This document shows, piece after piece, positions 62,853 to 64,000 of a stretch of DNA of 64,000 bases. Location: assembly GCF_007747655.1 (NCBI RefSeq), contig NZ_CP036274.1, forward strand, positions 7,564,001-7,628,000, in the 5' to 3' direction. The first letter of the stretch is position 1. The number at the start of each line of letters is the position of its first letter. Below the pieces are notes generated by a model. That model searched no databases and was not told the origin of the DNA. It worked only from the letters and a program-made list of their open reading frames with translations. A program made the translations under genes and the position numbers. This stretch comes from Anatilimnocola aggregata (GTDB lineage: Bacteria > Planctomycetota > Planctomycetia > Pirellulales > Pirellulaceae).

Positions 62853-63824
62853 TCAGCTTTTTCTGAGAGTGAGGAGCAGATCGATCCCCGAAGCTTCGGC
62901 GGAGATCTCAAAATTGTTCGCGGGAATCTCAGCTTCGCTGGCGATTCGAGCCAGATCCGCACGATTTCGGTAAAGAAGGTACCAGTTACCGATCCATTCC
63001 ATGTAAGCGCGAGTAGGATTCCAGGGGGCAAAATTGAAAACCAAAGCTTGGCCGCCAGGCCGCAGACAATTCCAAATCATTCGGAGCATCTCGGTCGCTG
63101 CGTCATCTTCAAGATAATCGAAAAAGCCAGTGCAAATGACCAGATCGGCTCCGCTTAGGCGACTTACTTTGGCAGTCTTTCTGGGGAGCCGGACAAGATT
63201 CTCCGACTCGGCAACTAGCTGGATATTGCCCAAATGAGGTCGCAAATTCTGCTCGGCGAGAAGAATTGCCGTCGGATCGAGATCGAGGAGTACAATTTCG
63301 CCGCGGTCCTTCTGAGCGGCTGATAACTGCTGAAGTGCAGCTGCCACTTCAAGCGCTGAACCGCTGCCGACCACGACAACTTTTTTTGGTAAATCTGCTG
63401 TCAGCAGCAGATCAAAGATCAAATCGCGGACCAGGTACATTCGATTGCGAACTGCGTGGGGTGCTGCCTGGCGAAGAAAATATCGATCAAACGCCTGGCC
63501 GAGTGGGTTGTCGGTAACCCGCTCTTGAAAAATGGCTCCCAGCATTTCGTGATCACCGGCATAGCCTCGCGGCTTTTCGCGCGCCCGCAACTGCAACCAA
63601 CCGGGCTGAAGAATTTCGCCCGCCTGCTGCCACATCAAAAAAGATGGCTCGCGATTCTCACTTCCCCACAGATTGGTGAGTGAGAGTTCGGCCAGGCCGC
63701 GGTCGAGAACCAAACTAATGTCGCGACCCGTGTGGATCGCGCGAGGCAACTGCTCGCGCCAATAGGCACCCACACGGGCTGCCGTTGCAGCAGGGTCGAG
63801 CGGCAGTGATGGGTGATTCGGCAT
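62853..63824 (-). CDS. Class I SAM-dependent methyltransferase
   Basis: The product is 323 residues from the ATG at 63824; a GTG two codons earlier is an alternative. The N-terminal 130 residues are helical, with RGYAGDHEML as in some PKS/extracellular factor methyltransferases. The SAM-binding motif is KVVVVGSGSALEVAAAL (about residue 150), followed by IVLLDLDPTAI and DLVICTGFFDYL. Its start is 8 bases downstream of the rRNA terminator and lacks a clear ribosome site. Substrate unknown. Confidence 0.82.
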   Translation of the reverse strand: MPNHPSLPLDPAATAARVGAYWREQLPRAIHTGRDISLVLDRGLAELSLTNLWGSENREPSFLMWQQAGEILQPGWLQLRAREKPRGYAGDHEMLGAIFQERVTDNPLGQAFDRYFLRQAAPHAVRNRMYLVRDLIFDLLLTADLPKKVVVVGSGSALEVAAALQQLSAAQKDRGEIVLLDLDPTAILLAEQNLRPHLGNIQLVAESENLVRLPRKTAKVSRLSGADLVICTGFFDYLEDDAATEMLRMIWNCLRPGGQALVFNFAPWNPTRAYMEWIGNWYLLYRNRADLARIASEAEIPANNFEISAEASGIDLLLTLRKS

Positions 63825-63831
63825 AAGCACG

Positions 63832-63865
63832 AAAAAACCCCTTGCAAGTTACCCTGCAAGGGGTT
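63832..63865 (-). terminator. Rho-independent terminator downstream of the rRNA operon
   Basis: On the minus strand AACCCCTTGCA (63865-63855) pairs perfectly with TGCAAGGGGTT (63846-63836) around an 8-base loop, followed by TTTT to 63832. It ends the transcript that includes the 5S gene. Confidence 0.92.
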
Positions 63866-63910
63866 CGTATTTCGAAGTGAGAGTAAACTCGTCACTTAAC
63901 TATCAAAAAA

Positions 63911-64000
<90 letters not shown>

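Overview
The window reads as chromosomal DNA of a planctomycete, most likely of the Pirellula/Blastopirellula branch. The signs are two DUF1501 proteins with twin-arginine leaders, a DUF1549/DUF1553-type cytochrome, two giant extracellular proteins with the planctomycete leader (LEERTVLA), Hanks-type Ser/Thr kinases next to an ECF sigma factor, futalosine-pathway menaquinone genes, and Kdo/LPS-transport genes. Base composition is moderately GC-rich and coding density is high. Most intergenic space holds short palindromic repeats. No phage, insertion sequence, integrase, CRISPR array or tRNA was recognised. Assignments rest on reading translated sequence and motifs; no search was run.

Layout. 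1-3.4 kb: uvrA, cut by the left edge, overlapping a sandwich-domain hypothetical gene. 3.5-8.4 kb, minus strand: kdsD, kdsC and a very large LptC/OstA-like protein, a Kdo-synthesis and LPS-transport cassette. 8.8-16.8 kb: two paralogous giant surface proteins, each closed by a strong terminator. 17.6-20.5 kb: a Ser/Thr kinase, an SDR oxidoreductase and a membrane protein. 20.7-24.6 kb, minus strand: a TIM-barrel protein and a signalling unit made of an ECF sigma factor, a kinase fused to an anti-sigma-like zinc finger and a DJ-1/PfpI-like domain, and a small membrane protein. 24.9-28.6 kb: a ketoacyl-ACP synthase, an acyl carrier protein, a TlpA-like thioredoxin and a small hypothetical gene.

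28.6-31.5 kb, minus strand: an acyl-CoA synthetase and an LptF/LptG permease. 31.7-41.5 kb: a co-directional exported cluster of a small protein, DUF1501, a 781-residue secreted protein, a DUF1549/1553 cytochrome and a 1043-residue dihaem protein resembling the hydrazine synthase alpha subunit. 41.8-45.9 kb: 2-oxoacid:ferredoxin oxidoreductase subunits between two CBS-domain genes. 46-49 kb, minus strand: a HExxH protein, an AT-rich secreted protein and a radical-SAM/SPASM enzyme. 49-53 kb: tag, an MFS transporter, a TPR protein and a TylF-like methyltransferase. 53.1-56.4 kb: rplM-rpsI, a basic zinc-ribbon miniprotein, a hypothetical gene and ruvX. 56.9-61.3 kb: a second DUF1501 gene, mqnA, mqnC and a convergent nucleosidase. 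61.3-64 kb: a small membrane protein, a degenerate peptidase-like protein, a methyltransferase and the 3' part of a 5S rRNA gene cut by the right edge.

Three themes recur. Envelope biogenesis appears as Kdo/Lpt genes at two loci. Anaerobic-type or respiratory redox metabolism appears as the ferredoxin oxidoreductase, futalosine menaquinone synthesis and c-type cytochromes. Planctomycete-style signalling appears as the ECF/kinase unit. The most original architecture is the sigma factor / zinc-finger-kinase-DJ-1 unit at 21.5-24.6 kb. The exported cytochrome cluster at 31.7-41.5 kb is the largest functional unit whose job is unknown.
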